64,000 nt of DNA from JANNUT01 sp046331425 (GTDB lineage: Bacteria; Acidobacteriota; Polarisedimenticolia; J045), in contig JAXLQU010000015.1 in the NCBI GenBank assembly GCA_046331425.1, positions 57,067-121,066 of the forward strand. The letters run 5' to 3'. Both the position numbers and the translations under genes were made by a program. The stretch's first letter is position 1, and each line of letters begins with the position of its first letter. The notes beneath the pieces were generated by a model. That model was not told the origin of the DNA, made no database searches, and saw nothing but the letters and a program-made list of their open reading frames with translations. Below are positions 8,037 to 17,773 of the stretch, piece by piece.

Positions 8037-9293
8037 ATGAGTCGTCGCCGCTTCTGGAAAGCGCTGGTCCGACCTCGCGAAGGGCGCCAACTGCCCCCTG
8101 AGTTGAAGCCTCGCCGCGTCGGGGTGCTGGCCGGCCAACTGTCGAATGGAGTGCGCGATCCTGCGTTCCGTCGATTGCTGCAGCGAATCGACCAGGCACC
8201 GATTCATCATGGGAATCGGATCGAACTGTTCTTCGACGGCAGTGCTGCCTTCGACGCGATGTTGCACGCGATTCTCGGTGCGCAGCATGAAGTCCTCTTG
8301 CAGTCATACATCCTCAAAGACGATCAGATCGGCGATGCCTTGGCCGCGGCGATGGAAGCGGCGACCGCACGCGGCGTGACGGTACGACTCTTGGCCGACG
8401 CCTTCGGTAGCTCGCGCACCAGACTCGATTACTGGAAGCGCCTCAAGCGTGCCGGTGTGAAGGCTCGCCTGATCAACAACCTGATGCCGACGCTGTGGTA
8501 CGGCAAAGCGTATCGAGACCATCGCAAGATCCTGGTCGTCGACCGCAGCGTGGCGTTTACCGGCGGCATGAATCTCGGCGAAGAGTACGCAGGGTCCGAC
8601 CAGAACGTCGTCTGGCGGGACACACATGTGCGAATCGCAGGGGCTGCCGCCTGGGAGATGGCGATCGTTTTTGCGGAAGGTTGGGGCTGGTCGGGTGGTG
8701 CGCCGTTCGAACTCGATCCCACACCCGCTACCTCCGCGGGCGACGGCGGCGATGTGCTGGTCCTCGATTCACGCCCCCTGCGCGGGCACCAAGAGACCGC
8801 CTCGGCTGTCGCCGCCACGATCGCCGCGGCGCGTCACACCGCGTGGATCACGAATGCTTACTTCGCTCCCCGCCCATTCACGGTGGAGCAGCTGGCGCAC
8901 GCAGCGCAGCGAGGCGTCGATGTGCGCCTTTTGCTGCCTGGTCCGACCGACGTGCCGATCGTGCGGCACTCGGGACACGGCTACTTCGAAGCGCTGCTTC
9001 TCGCCGGGATCCGCGTGTTCGAATACCAGCCGCGGGTGCTGCATGCCAAGACGCTCGTGGTCGATCGTTACGCATCGATGGTCGGTTCGACCAACATCGA
9101 CTTTCGGTCCTTTCACTTCAATGCGGAGTGCAACGCCTTGATGCTGGACGATGCAGTGGGAACCAGGCTGGCGCAGCAATTCGAACGCGATCTCGCCGAG
9201 GCCAACGAGATCACGCTCTCGGCCTGGCGTCGCCGGCCTCGACTGCATCGCATCGGCGATGCGCTCGCCAAACGGCTCGCCTTCCTGCTCTGA
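8037..9293 (+). CDS. cls: Cardiolipin synthase-type phospholipase D family protein
   Basis: A 418-residue phospholipase D superfamily enzyme with two HKD motifs: YRDHRKILVVDRSVAFTGG at ~residue 160 and LHAKTLVVDRYASMVGSTN at ~residue 335. Both have the His-x-Lys-x4-Asp catalytic core, and the second is followed by NIDFRSFHFNAECN, typical of ClsA/ClsB-type cardiolipin synthases that join two phosphatidylglycerols. It lacks the N-terminal membrane helices of ClsA, so it is closer in layout to ClsB. The N-terminus is basic, suggesting peripheral membrane association. The start is set by the adjacent TAGAAT; the longer in-frame upstream sequence overlaps the divergent FKBP gene. It converges on the decarboxylase gene. 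Confidence 0.85.
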   Translation: MSRRRFWKALVRPREGRQLPPELKPRRVGVLAGQLSNGVRDPAFRRLLQRIDQAPIHHGNRIELFFDGSAAFDAMLHAILGAQHEVLLQSYILKDDQIGDALAAAMEAATARGVTVRLLADAFGSSRTRLDYWKRLKRAGVKARLINNLMPTLWYGKAYRDHRKILVVDRSVAFTGGMNLGEEYAGSDQNVVWRDTHVRIAGAAAWEMAIVFAEGWGWSGGAPFELDPTPATSAGDGGDVLVLDSRPLRGHQETASAVAATIAAARHTAWITNAYFAPRPFTVEQLAHAAQRGVDVRLLLPGPTDVPIVRHSGHGYFEALLLAGIRVFEYQPRVLHAKTLVVDRYASMVGSTNIDFRSFHFNAECNALMLDDAVGTRLAQQFERDLAEANEITLSAWRRRPRLHRIGDALAKRLAFLL

Positions 9294-9327
9294 CGGGTCT
9301 CCACGAAATACTTCGCTTGGCAGCAGG

Positions 9328-10770
9328 CTATCGAGGGGTTGCCTTGCGGAGCGCGTCGAGTAGCGCCGCTAGATCCTCGATCGTGGTGAGCGGATTGATC
9401 AAGGTGACACGCAGAAACAGCCCCTCGCGGAGTCCGGCCTGCACCAGGTAGAAGGCTCCCGACTCGATCACGCGGCGCCGGATCGACATCTGCAGCGCAT
9501 CGAGCCGGTCTCGCGGCGTCCCTTCGGGAGCGTATCGAAAGCAGACGATGTTCGCCTGCGGTTCGACGGCAAGTTCGAAATCGGGCGATGCATGAATCAG
9601 CGTCGCGAATGAGCGCGCCAGATCGAAGCACTGGCTAACGTAGTCGCCGAAGAACGCCGTGCCGTACGAGGCCAAAGACAAGTACATCGGCAGCGCTGCC
9701 ATCCGCTTCGTGCACTCCAACGTGCGACGCCCAAGATCGTGGGATGGAGCATGCGGCGCGTCGTCGGCGAACAGGTAGGACGCGTGCTGCTCGAACGCCG
9801 CGTGCGCATCGCGGCGATCCCGAAACAGAACCAGCGTTGCAAGCGCCGGCATCAACAGCATCTTGTGAAAGTCCAACACCAACGAATCGGCACGCTCGAT
9901 GCCGGCCAGAAGCGACCGATACTTCGGCGAGAGGATGGCGGCGCCACCATGGGCTGCGTCGACATGCAGCCACAAACCTTGGCGCGCACAGAAGTCGGCG
10001 ATCGGTTCGATCGGATCGAAGCTACCGGTTGCGGTGCTGCAGGCGTTGACTACGACCGCGACGGTCCGACGCCCCGCGCGGTGTGCTGCGTCCAGTGCCT
10101 TGCCGAGCGCCTGGGGGTCTGTTTGGTAGCGCTGGTCGGAAGCGACCGCTCGAGCCCCACCCTCTCCCCAACCCATCAGGGCAACACTGCGCGCGACGCA
10201 GTAGTGCGCTTGGTCTGAGACCAACACGGCAAGCGGCGGACCGCTGTGCGCACCGTTGTGCCAGACATCGAATCCGGCGCGGGCCTGGCGCGCGGCAAGC
10301 AGGGCGGTGAGGTTGCCAGCGGAACCGCCGGAAGTGAGAAGCCCATCGGATTGCGCAGGAAAACCGAATTGTTGCGCGAAGAAGCGTACGAGCGCTTGCT
10401 CCATTGCGGTGGCGGCCGGTCCCATTTCAAACACCGCCATCCCGTTGTTCAGAAGTGCCGACACGTGCTCGGCGAGCGCGGCAAGTGGCAACGGCGCCGT
10501 AACCTGATGACCGATGAAGTGCGGGTGATGCAAGTGCGTCGAGTCCGCCAGCACGCGGTCGATGAGTGTTGCGGCTGTCGATTCTGTCGCTGTCTCGAAC
10601 CGGGCAGGGAACAGTCCGGCAAGTGGCTCGAATTCTTTGGCCGGCATTACGGGCAGGGTCGCATCCGCCTCCGTGGCGCGCGCGAGGTAAGCGCCAATCT
10701 GCTCAACCATCGCGTGCGCTCGGGCGCGATACTGTACCGGGTCGTACGCAGCGCGCAGCCGGTCGCTCAC
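9328..10770 (-). CDS. PLP-dependent group II amino acid decarboxylase
   Basis: A 480-residue fold-type I PLP enzyme of the glutamate/aromatic-L-amino-acid/2,4-diaminobutyrate decarboxylase family, of usual length. Motifs: HFIGHQVTAPLPLAALAE in the substrate lobe, TSGGSAGNLTALLAAR, DAAHGG with the PLP-ring Asp271, and SLVLDFHKMLL with the Schiff-base Lys303. The extra acidic and basic substrate determinants are not diagnostic, so the substrate is left open; the closest resemblance is to 2,4-diaminobutyrate or aromatic amino acid decarboxylases. The GTG start at 10770 overlaps the stop of the upstream ATPase gene (GTGA), indicating translational coupling. Confidence 0.82.
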   Translation of the reverse strand: MSDRLRAAYDPVQYRARAHAMVEQIGAYLARATEADATLPVMPAKEFEPLAGLFPARFETATESTAATLIDRVLADSTHLHHPHFIGHQVTAPLPLAALAEHVSALLNNGMAVFEMGPAATAMEQALVRFFAQQFGFPAQSDGLLTSGGSAGNLTALLAARQARAGFDVWHNGAHSGPPLAVLVSDQAHYCVARSVALMGWGEGGARAVASDQRYQTDPQALGKALDAAHRAGRRTVAVVVNACSTATGSFDPIEPIADFCARQGLWLHVDAAHGGAAILSPKYRSLLAGIERADSLVLDFHKMLLMPALATLVLFRDRRDAHAAFEQHASYLFADDAPHAPSHDLGRRTLECTKRMAALPMYLSLASYGTAFFGDYVSQCFDLARSFATLIHASPDFELAVEPQANIVCFRYAPEGTPRDRLDALQMSIRRRVIESGAFYLVQAGLREGLFLRVTLINPLTTIEDLAALLDALRKATPR

Positions 10771-13137
10771 GCCTCGATCCAGGCGAGTGCGACGCGGGTC
10801 ACGGTGATGTCGCTCTTCTTCGGTGTCAGCTCGAGCGTATCGATCAACGGTGCCGCGCCCGAGGTCAACGACGTGACCTCGGCTTGGCATTCAGCCTCGA
10901 GCTCGGCGATCTGTGCACGCAGCGCTTCTACCGACTCGCTGGCGCGCGCGACATCGTCCTGCTCCTGCCGTGAGCGTGAGATCCCGCGCGCCGCGGTGGT
11001 GGCGCGTCCGATGGTCGAGGCTCCCACCAACTTGCGTCCGAACAGCGCTCCCAAAACGGTGGCTCCAACCGAGATCGCGGACTGAACCTGCGATTGCTGT
11101 GCTTGTACCTGCTCGGGCGACACGCTGTTCTGCGCTGCGAAGCCGCTCGGACAATCGCGCGACCTTCGGCGCGTACTTGGCACGCAAGGCGTCGACCTTG
11201 GCATCGCGCGCGACTCGCGCGGCGTCCATCACGCGAATCCGGAACTCTCCCTCGCTCTCGCCGGCTCTGGAGATCAGCTTCAGTTCAGCACACTGCCACA
11301 GCCGCAAGCTGTGACTGCGATAGATCCACGACTCCAATGCCGCCGCGAGTTTTCCGATCGCCTTGGCGTCGAGTGCTGCCGGCAACGGTTCATACGAGGA
11401 GCCGTCGGGCGCTCGCGCTGAGACACGGTTGAGCAACTCGATCTCATCGGCTTGTGCGGACTCCCAAAAATCACCTGCAGATCCAGGGCTGAGCGGCGCG
11501 ATCACCACCAGGTCGTTCCAGTCGTCGAGTTGCGCCTTGGCCTGAACGAAATGCACCTTCGCGCACCCGAGCAGCGACGGTCTCAAGGGCCCAGCGTCGG
11601 CAAGAAACAGCTCCTCCAGACCTGCCGGCACCACCGGCCGCGTTGTTGCCGGGCCCGAGGCCGATGGCGAACGGGTGGCGGCGCGCGACGCAACGGGGTT
11701 AGCGGCAGGCGTTGCGACGGGCACCGTTTTCTGTGGCGCCATCAGCGTTTGAATTTGTGCACGCGTCAACGGGCCGCGGAGATAACTCATGGCCCAGCGC
11801 GTTTGAAACACGACGGGGTGATCCTCGTGCACGTTGTTGAGCACGAACACGCGATTGCTCAGGCCGGCGAGCGTCGCTTCCATTTGCGCTCGATCGAAAC
11901 TGTGCCCGGCAGCGGCGGATGCCCCTTCCAACCCTTCGATCACCCGCGCTTTGTCACGCTCGGTTTGGAGCCGACCCAAAAACCAAGTCCCGGCATTGGA
12001 GAGGGCTTTGTAGTCGAGGTCGACTGGATTCTGGGTCGCCAACACGCATCCCAGACCAAATGCCCGCGCCTGCTTGAGCAAAGTAAGCAGTGGTTTCTTC
12101 GACGGCGGGTTGGCGGTCGGCGGCAAGTAGCCGAAGACTTCGTCCATGTAGAGGATCGCGCGAAGGCTGCTCGTTCCAGCCTGAAGCCGCATCCACGAGA
12201 CGATCTCTTGCAACAAGAGCGTCACGAAGAACATCCGCTCGGCATCGCCAAGATGCGCGATCGAAACGATCGAGATGCGCGGCTTGCCTTGCGGCGTGTG
12301 CAGCAGGCGCGCGATATCGAGCGGCTCGCCGTTGGCCCACGCGGCAAACGACGGAGACGCCAAGAGCGTGTTCAACGAGAGCGCGAGGTCCATCCGCTGC
12401 TTGGCCGGGTAGAACGACTCCAGGTCGAAGGCCCCGATTCGATCGAATCCCGGTTTCTGAATCGCCTGTATCAAAGAGGTCAGGTCGGCATCCCGCCCGT
12501 CGCGCCACGCGCGATCGATCAACTGCGAGAGCAGCACGTGCTCGCGACTTCGCATGGGATCGGCATCGATACCGACCAACGCCAGCAGTCCGCTGACCGC
12601 CGCCTCGATCCGATCGCGCCAGGCATCGGTATCGTCAGCCAACGCTGCGGCTGGAGCTGCAAATGAGCGCAACACCGCGAGCGGCAAACCGGCTTCGCTT
12701 CCCGGCGTATAAATCGCGACGTCACCCGCCTCGCGCAGTTTGGCAATGCGGTCCGGGCTCTGGCCCCAGGCAGCAAGCCCTGTTCGCCACTGTGACGCGG
12801 TCTTGTCGGCGAGCAGGTCAGCCGTTGTTCCCTCACGCTGTGCTTGTCCCTCGTCGATCCAAGGACGAAAGTCGCTGGGCTGCAGCTCAGGGAAGGTGAG
12901 CATCAAGTTGCCGATGTCGCCTTTGGGGTCGATCGCGATCACTGGGACGCCGTCGATCAGCGCCTCTTCGAGGAGCGCCAGGCACAAACCGGTTTTGCCG
13001 CTTCCGGTCATGCCGACCACGACTGCATGCGTGGTGAGATCGCGCGAATCGTAAAGGATCAGATCATCTGTCGGTTTGGCGGACGCCGCGTCGTATCGCT
13101 TCCCCAGATAGAACGCCCCGAGCTTTTCGTAGTCCAT
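10767..13137 (-). CDS. DUF87/HerA-VirB4-like ATPase, interrupted by a frameshift
   Basis: A ~789-residue (frame-corrected) P-loop ATPase that begins MDYEKLGAFYLGKRYD. Walker A is GMTGSGKTGLCLALLEEALI at ~residue 41 and Walker B includes ILYMDEVFGYLPP. The sensor region is LATQNPVDLDYKALSNAGTW, followed by an arginine-containing FLGRLQTERDK. A C-terminal coiled coil is followed by a glycine/alanine segment (GATVLGALFGRK) and a small beta domain. The original frame runs out of homology after SAEQRVA at ~11115 and continues as Arg-rich nonsense to 10891. Deleting one C of a CCC run restores AEQVQAQQSQVQ and reads to 10767, where the stop overlaps the decarboxylase start. DNA or protein translocation is possible; the true function is unknown. 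Confidence 0.8.
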
Positions 13138-13145
13138 GGGCCGGA

Positions 13146-13151
13146 ATTATC
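13146..13151 (-). promoter_or_regulatory. -10-like hexamer for the ATPase gene (leaderless type)
   Basis: On the minus strand GATAAT ends 8 nt before the ATG at 13137. It lies in the 36-nt gap after the diguanylate cyclase gene, so the ATPase may have its own promoter inside the minus-strand run. No Shine-Dalgarno is present. Confidence 0.35.
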
Positions 13152-13173
13152 CAGGATTTCGCCAAGCGCGGGG

Positions 13174-14298
13174 TCAGCCTTCGACGAGACGGTCGCGGCC
13201 TTCCTGTTTCGCCCGATACAGCGCCTGATCGGCGCGAGCGACCCACGAGGTTGCGTCCTCACCCGGATGCAGGGCGGCAACGCCGATCGAGATCGTGATA
13301 TGCAACGTCGCGCTCCCGAATTGGATGCACGTGTTTCGGGTATTCACCAACAGGCGTGCCCCGAGTGCCCGCGCGGTCTCGAGTCCCTCTTGCGGCAGCA
13401 CCACCGCGAACTCCTCGCCTCCGTAGCGCGCGACGAAGTCGCTGCGTCGTGGAAATGTTCGCACCACGGTGTCAGCCAGGCGGCGCAGCACCTCATCGCC
13501 CGCCGGATGACCGTACGTGTCGTTGATCGTCTTGAAGTGATCGACATCGACCATCAGCAGGCAGGCCGGGTCGCCCGACAGACCGGCGATCGAGCAGATC
13601 CGCGACAGGTGACCGTCGAGAGCAGCCCGGTTGTAGACCCGCGTCAGGCCATCTGTCTCCATCTTGGTACGTGCCTGATGCAACTCGTCGCGAAGCACCT
13701 TCAACTCGGCGCCGAGTGTCGCCAGCATCTGTTCCTGCCGTGCGCGCGACTCTTGCAGCGCCAGCCCAATCGCGTCGATGGTGCTGAGCACCTCGCGGCG
13801 CAACGTGTCGACAGAGGCTCCGGAGGCGGTCCGCCTCAGGCGGCCGATTTGCGTCTGGATCGAGGCGTTGGTCGTGCGTCCATCTCCGACCGAGCGACCA
13901 AGCCGCTGAATCACGGAAAACAGTGTGTCTCGCAGTCCTGCGGCACTTGCTTCGACCTTCGACTTTTCGTCGGCGCGATGTCGCGCGAACGCGCTGTAGA
14001 GGGCGTCCCAATCACGCGCCCCATCCGGTGCCGCACTCGCCGTGCCGGGCGCGCGGGTTCCCGCTCGGACATGCTCGGCCCACCCACGAAACTGCTCGGC
14101 CGACTGCCGTGCATCGAGCCCTTCTACGGCGATCGCCTGCTCGCCGTAGAACCTCAGCACGCCGGTCAGTGTCCGAACCGCCGCAGTGTCGTCACTCGAC
14201 GCAAGCGGCTCTGAGGGCAGTTCGGAACCTGCAGAGGAAGTCGAGAGGAGAATCGGACGCCGCAGAATCTGCAGGACCCGACCGGTGAGGGTCGTCAT
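13174..14298 (-). CDS. Diguanylate cyclase (GGDEF) with helical N-terminal region
   Basis: A 374-residue cytoplasmic protein. Residues ~1-200 are helical, with a coiled coil just before the catalytic domain (LQESRARQEQMLATLGAELK). Residues ~210-370 are a GGDEF domain: DGLTRVYNRAALDGHL, then the Mg/GTP helix MVDVDHFKTINDTYGHPAGDEVLR, then the signature YGGEEF, with SIGVAAL and ARADQALYRAKQEGRDR. All catalytic positions are intact, so it should condense two GTP into cyclic-di-GMP. It has no membrane helix or known sensor domain. The ATG at 14298 lies 10 nt after the stop of the FHA-GGDEF gene, so the two cyclases form a tandem pair. Confidence 0.88.
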   Translation of the reverse strand: MTTLTGRVLQILRRPILLSTSSAGSELPSEPLASSDDTAAVRTLTGVLRFYGEQAIAVEGLDARQSAEQFRGWAEHVRAGTRAPGTASAAPDGARDWDALYSAFARHRADEKSKVEASAAGLRDTLFSVIQRLGRSVGDGRTTNASIQTQIGRLRRTASGASVDTLRREVLSTIDAIGLALQESRARQEQMLATLGAELKVLRDELHQARTKMETDGLTRVYNRAALDGHLSRICSIAGLSGDPACLLMVDVDHFKTINDTYGHPAGDEVLRRLADTVVRTFPRRSDFVARYGGEEFAVVLPQEGLETARALGARLLVNTRNTCIQFGSATLHITISIGVAALHPGEDATSWVARADQALYRAKQEGRDRLVEG

Positions 14299-14308
14299 CG
14301 CGGCACGT

Positions 14309-15229
14309 TCACGCCAGGGCCGCGCTTCGGGCGCGCGAACAGACTCGATTGCGGCCGAGTCGTTTCGCCTCGTACAACTCGCGATCGGAGGCGCCGAGTA
14401 ACGCGTCGACATCGAGCAGCTCGCGATCGGGTAGGGACGCGACGCCGGCGCTGAGTGTGACCCTGATTCGCAGTGACGAGGGATCGAACAGCTGTGTTTC
14501 GACCGCTCCGCGACAGCGTTCCGCGCACGCTTCGGCGCGTTCCTGATCGGTCTCGCGCAAGAGCAGCGCGAACTCTTCGCCCCCATACCGTGCCAACACA
14601 TCCTCGGCACGAACGATGCGGGTGAGTACTTGCGATACCTCGCGTAGCACGGTGTCGCCGGCCGGGTGGCCGAACGTATCGTTGATCCGCTTGAAGTGAT
14701 CGATGTCGAGCATCAGCAGCGAAAGCGGTGTGCCGTGCCGGACGCTGGAGGCCACGGCCGGCACGAGCGCATCGAGGAAGAACTTCTTGTTGTAGAGGCC
14801 TGTCAGGCCATCGCGCGTGGCACGCTCGTAGAGCGATCGCTGATAGCTCTCCTCGATCTGATCTTGAACTCCGAACTTCAGTACTGTCGATCGGCCGATT
14901 TGGATCCGGTCGCCATCGTTGAGTCGTTGTTGGCGGGTCTTGTGGCCGTTGACGAACGTTCCATTGGTGGAACCCAGATCGTGCAAGCGCCATCCGCCGT
15001 CAGGCTCGCGCTCGAGGCGGACATGGCGCCGAGAGATCCCATCGTCGACGACTTGAAAGTCGGCAAGCTCGTCCCGCCCGATGACGACGGTCGGTTTCTC
15101 GAGTCTCAGCAGCCTCCCGACCAGCAACTGATTGGAGCAACTCAGGATCACCACGCACGCGGTGGCGTTGGCCATTCCCGAAAGGCGTGTCTCGATCGAG
15201 TGGATGTTGGTCTGGTCGTCGTCGCGCAT
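14309..15229 (-). CDS. FHA domain-GGDEF diguanylate cyclase
   Basis: A 306-residue protein with two domains. Residues ~25-115 are a forkhead-associated phosphothreonine-binding domain: VIGRDELADFQVVDDGISRRHVRLE and DLGSTNGTFVNG hold the phosphopeptide-contact residues. Residues ~130-300 are a GGDEF cyclase: DGLTGLYNKKFFLDAL, LDIDHFKRINDTFGHPAGD, then YGGEEFALLL. Cyclase activity may therefore be gated by binding a phosphorylated partner. A PknB-type Ser/Thr kinase is encoded at 27.3 kb, but a direct link is only a hypothesis. The ATG at 15229 begins just before the FHA fold. An 85-nt gap separates it from rarA upstream. Confidence 0.88.
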   Translation of the reverse strand: MRDDDQTNIHSIETRLSGMANATACVVILSCSNQLLVGRLLRLEKPTVVIGRDELADFQVVDDGISRRHVRLEREPDGGWRLHDLGSTNGTFVNGHKTRQQRLNDGDRIQIGRSTVLKFGVQDQIEESYQRSLYERATRDGLTGLYNKKFFLDALVPAVASSVRHGTPLSLLMLDIDHFKRINDTFGHPAGDTVLREVSQVLTRIVRAEDVLARYGGEEFALLLRETDQERAEACAERCRGAVETQLFDPSSLRIRVTLSAGVASLPDRELLDVDALLGASDRELYEAKRLGRNRVCSRARSAALA

Positions 15230-15314
15230 GCGAGGCAGGAATCTAAGTTCCGATCTGTTGACGTGGCACTGAGCAACAGCACGAGCCGTTGCCCCGATCT
15301 GAAACAGCGGCGCG

Positions 15315-16637
15315 CTATTTCTCTCGCTCGCGCCGAACCGCTTCGCGCCAACGCGCCACGCGGTCGGCGACCTGCGCTTCCGCGCCTTGCGTTGAAGGTT
15401 CGTAGAACCGCTCGCCCTGCAGCGGGAGTGGCAGGTACGGGACCGGCGCATGATGACCAGGTTCGGCATGCGGATACCGATAGCCGGCCCCGAGTCCGAG
15501 CGCCGAGGACAGCGCGGCCGTGCCGTCGCGCAACGGATCGGGGATCGGTGCGGTGCCGTGTCGTCGCACCGCATCTACTGCGCGATCACGCGCCACGATC
15601 ACCGAATTCGATTTCTCCGCGGTCGCCAGATAGAGGGCTGCTTGGCAGAGAGGCAATGTTCCCTCCGGCAAACCCAATCGTTCGAACGACTGCGCGGCAG
15701 CCAAGGCGATCGGAAGTGCCTGTGGGTCCGCCAGCCCCACGTCTTCGGCGGCGAAGATCAGCATCCGCCGCGCCGGAAATAGCGGGTCCTCGCCGGTCTC
15801 GATCATGCGCATCAGGTAGTAAACCGCGGCATCGGGATCGGAACCTCGCAGCGATTTGATGAACGCGGAGGCGAGGTCGTAGTGAGTGTCGCCTTGACGA
15901 TCCGAGCGCAGTAGCCGGGCTTGAGCGGCGCGCCGAACATCGTCAGTCGTCAGCTCGGTTCCCGCTACCAGTGTCGAGGCGATCTCGAGTGTGGTGAGCG
16001 CACGGCGCGCATCGCCGTCTGCTTCCGCGGCCAGAGCCTGCAGCGTGCTGGGCGCGGCATGAAGTCCGAGCGCGCCCAGCCCCGACTCGGTGTCGCTCAT
16101 CGCCCGCTGCAACAGCACCACCAGATCGTCGAGCGTGTGTGGCTCGAGCACGACCACACGGCACCGAGAGATCAGAGGAGCCACCACACTGTGTGCCGGA
16201 TTCTCGGTGGTCGCGCCGATCAGTATCACTGTCCCTTCTTCGACGGCGGGCAAGAGTGCATCCTGTTGAGCGCGGTTGAATCGATGGATCTCGTCGATGA
16301 ACAGCACGCTGCGCCGGCCGCGACGTCGAAGCTCGGCAGCGTGCGTCACGACATCGCGAACGTCTTTGACACCGGATGACACGGCCGAGAGTTGAAAAAA
16401 CTCGGCGCTGGTTTCGGCCGCGAGCAATCGCGCCAGCGTGGTCTTGCCACTGCCCGGCGGGCCCCACAGCAACAACGACGGCAAGCGTCGGGCGGTGAGC
16501 ACGCGCTGCAAGAATCCGCCATCACCGAGAAGCTGACGCTGTCCGAGGACCTGTTCCAATCGACGAGGCCGCATCCGCTCGGCCAGCGGCGCATCGTGCC
16601 GGGGCGGAGGCGGGCCTGGAAACAGCGGCGTCGACAT
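15315..16637 (-). CDS. rarA: Replication-associated recombination protein A (RarA/MgsA)
   Basis: A 440-residue AAA+ ATPase acting at stalled replication forks with single-stranded DNA-binding protein. Domain order is normal: N-terminal LAERMRPRRLEQVLGQRQLL, Walker A LLLWGPPGSGKTTLARLLA at ~residue 55, Walker B VLFIDEIHRFN, sensor 1 GATTENP, sensor 2 region GDARRALTTLE, and the C-terminal tetramerisation domain (YDLASAFIKSLRGSDPDAAVYYL; RRMLIFAAEDVGLADP). The ATG at 16637 is used because everything upstream overlaps the threonine-synthase-like gene out of frame. Only 5 nt separate the two genes, so rarA is read from the pyrK-pyrD-pyrF transcript or an internal promoter. Confidence 0.93.
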   Translation of the reverse strand: MSTPLFPGPPPPRHDAPLAERMRPRRLEQVLGQRQLLGDGGFLQRVLTARRLPSLLLWGPPGSGKTTLARLLAAETSAEFFQLSAVSSGVKDVRDVVTHAAELRRRGRRSVLFIDEIHRFNRAQQDALLPAVEEGTVILIGATTENPAHSVVAPLISRCRVVVLEPHTLDDLVVLLQRAMSDTESGLGALGLHAAPSTLQALAAEADGDARRALTTLEIASTLVAGTELTTDDVRRAAQARLLRSDRQGDTHYDLASAFIKSLRGSDPDAAVYYLMRMIETGEDPLFPARRMLIFAAEDVGLADPQALPIALAAAQSFERLGLPEGTLPLCQAALYLATAEKSNSVIVARDRAVDAVRRHGTAPIPDPLRDGTAALSSALGLGAGYRYPHAEPGHHAPVPYLPLPLQGERFYEPSTQGAEAQVADRVARWREAVRREREK

Positions 16638-16642
16638 ACGAT

Positions 16643-17773
16643 CTAGAGGCCTTCGATCAGCGCGCGTCCGTTGCGAACGCCGTGACCGGAAAGCAACACC
16701 ACCACATCCTCGACACCGGCCAACGAGCGAGTGTTTGCATCGAGCAGAAACGCCAATCCCAGTCCCGCGGTCGGCTCGATTCGGAGCCCTTCTCGCCAAG
16801 CCAAACGCACCGCTCGCTCGAGGGCCAGTTCGGTTACGGCGACCAACGCCCCGCCGCTGCGCCGTACTGCCGCGATCGCCTCGCGATCGCGTCGCGGCGC
16901 AATGATCTGCACGCCTTCGGCGAGCGAGGGGCCGAGCGGTTCGGTCCACGCCGTGCTGTGCTCACGCTTGTCGTCGAACGCACGCACCAACGGGCGGCAG
17001 TTCATCGACTGCACGCCGATCATGCGCGGCATCGGAACCCCGCGTGTTCGTGAGATCGCTTCGAACCCTGCGGCGACGCCGGCGAGATATCCGCCTTGGC
17101 CTGCCGGCATCACGACCGCTCCCGGAACTCGACCGAGCGTTTCGACGATGTCGAAGGCAGCGGTGGCGGCGCCTGCGGCATGCAACGGTTGCAGTGCGTG
17201 GGCGGCCCAAGCGCGGCCTTCGATCGCGGCGCGTTGAGCCGCTTTGGTGGTTTCGCTCCGCGGCCCTGGAACTTCGACCAGCGCGGCGCCAGCCTCGCGA
17301 ATCAACTCTTTCTTGACCATCGTGGCGGCAGCCGGCACGAACGCGGTGAACGAAATCCTGGCGACTTGCGCGTAACGTGCCAACGACAGCGCCGCATTTC
17401 CGGACGAGTCTTCGATCAAATCGGTGTAGCCGTGCGCCAACATCGCGGCGATCAGAAATGTAGAACCGCGGTCCTTCCACGATCCGGTCGGGAGCAGATC
17501 GTCTCGTAGCGCGAACACCCCGGGTCGTAGTCCTGGAAGCGCTAACGACTGAAGCGGTACCGCGCTCTCCCCCAACGTTATTGGAGCCAACCTGTCGGGG
17601 AACGGAAATGCCGCACGGTAACGCCACAGCGTCGTACCGGCAGTGGAGGAGGGTGGACCAGGGTCGCACACGGCGGCGAGCGACGGCACCCCGCCGCAAG
17701 GGCAGAGCGGATAGGCCAAGACCAGCGGCAACGCGGCGCCACACGAGGTGCAGCGCGAACTCGCAACGCTCAC
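16643..17773 (-). CDS. Threonine synthase-like PLP enzyme (fold type II)
   Basis: A 376-residue PLP-dependent beta-family enzyme. The N-terminus has a small zinc-ribbon-like Cys cluster (CTSCG, then CPCGG), common in ThrC-type enzymes. The PLP lysine is Lys100 in LLPTGSWKDRGS, followed by the cofactor loop EDSSGNAALSLARYA and the phosphate-binding segment PAGQGGYLAGV. Threonine synthase is the best guess, but the family also contains cysteate synthase and diaminopropionate-type enzymes, so no symbol is given. Its ATG overlaps the pyrF stop by 4 nt (ATGA), and rarA follows after 5 nt. No other threonine-biosynthesis gene is nearby. Confidence 0.75.
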   Translation of the reverse strand: MSVASSRCTSCGAALPLVLAYPLCPCGGVPSLAAVCDPGPPSSTAGTTLWRYRAAFPFPDRLAPITLGESAVPLQSLALPGLRPGVFALRDDLLPTGSWKDRGSTFLIAAMLAHGYTDLIEDSSGNAALSLARYAQVARISFTAFVPAAATMVKKELIREAGAALVEVPGPRSETTKAAQRAAIEGRAWAAHALQPLHAAGAATAAFDIVETLGRVPGAVVMPAGQGGYLAGVAAGFEAISRTRGVPMPRMIGVQSMNCRPLVRAFDDKREHSTAWTEPLGPSLAEGVQIIAPRRDREAIAAVRRSGGALVAVTELALERAVRLAWREGLRIEPTAGLGLAFLLDANTRSLAGVEDVVVLLSGHGVRNGRALIEGL

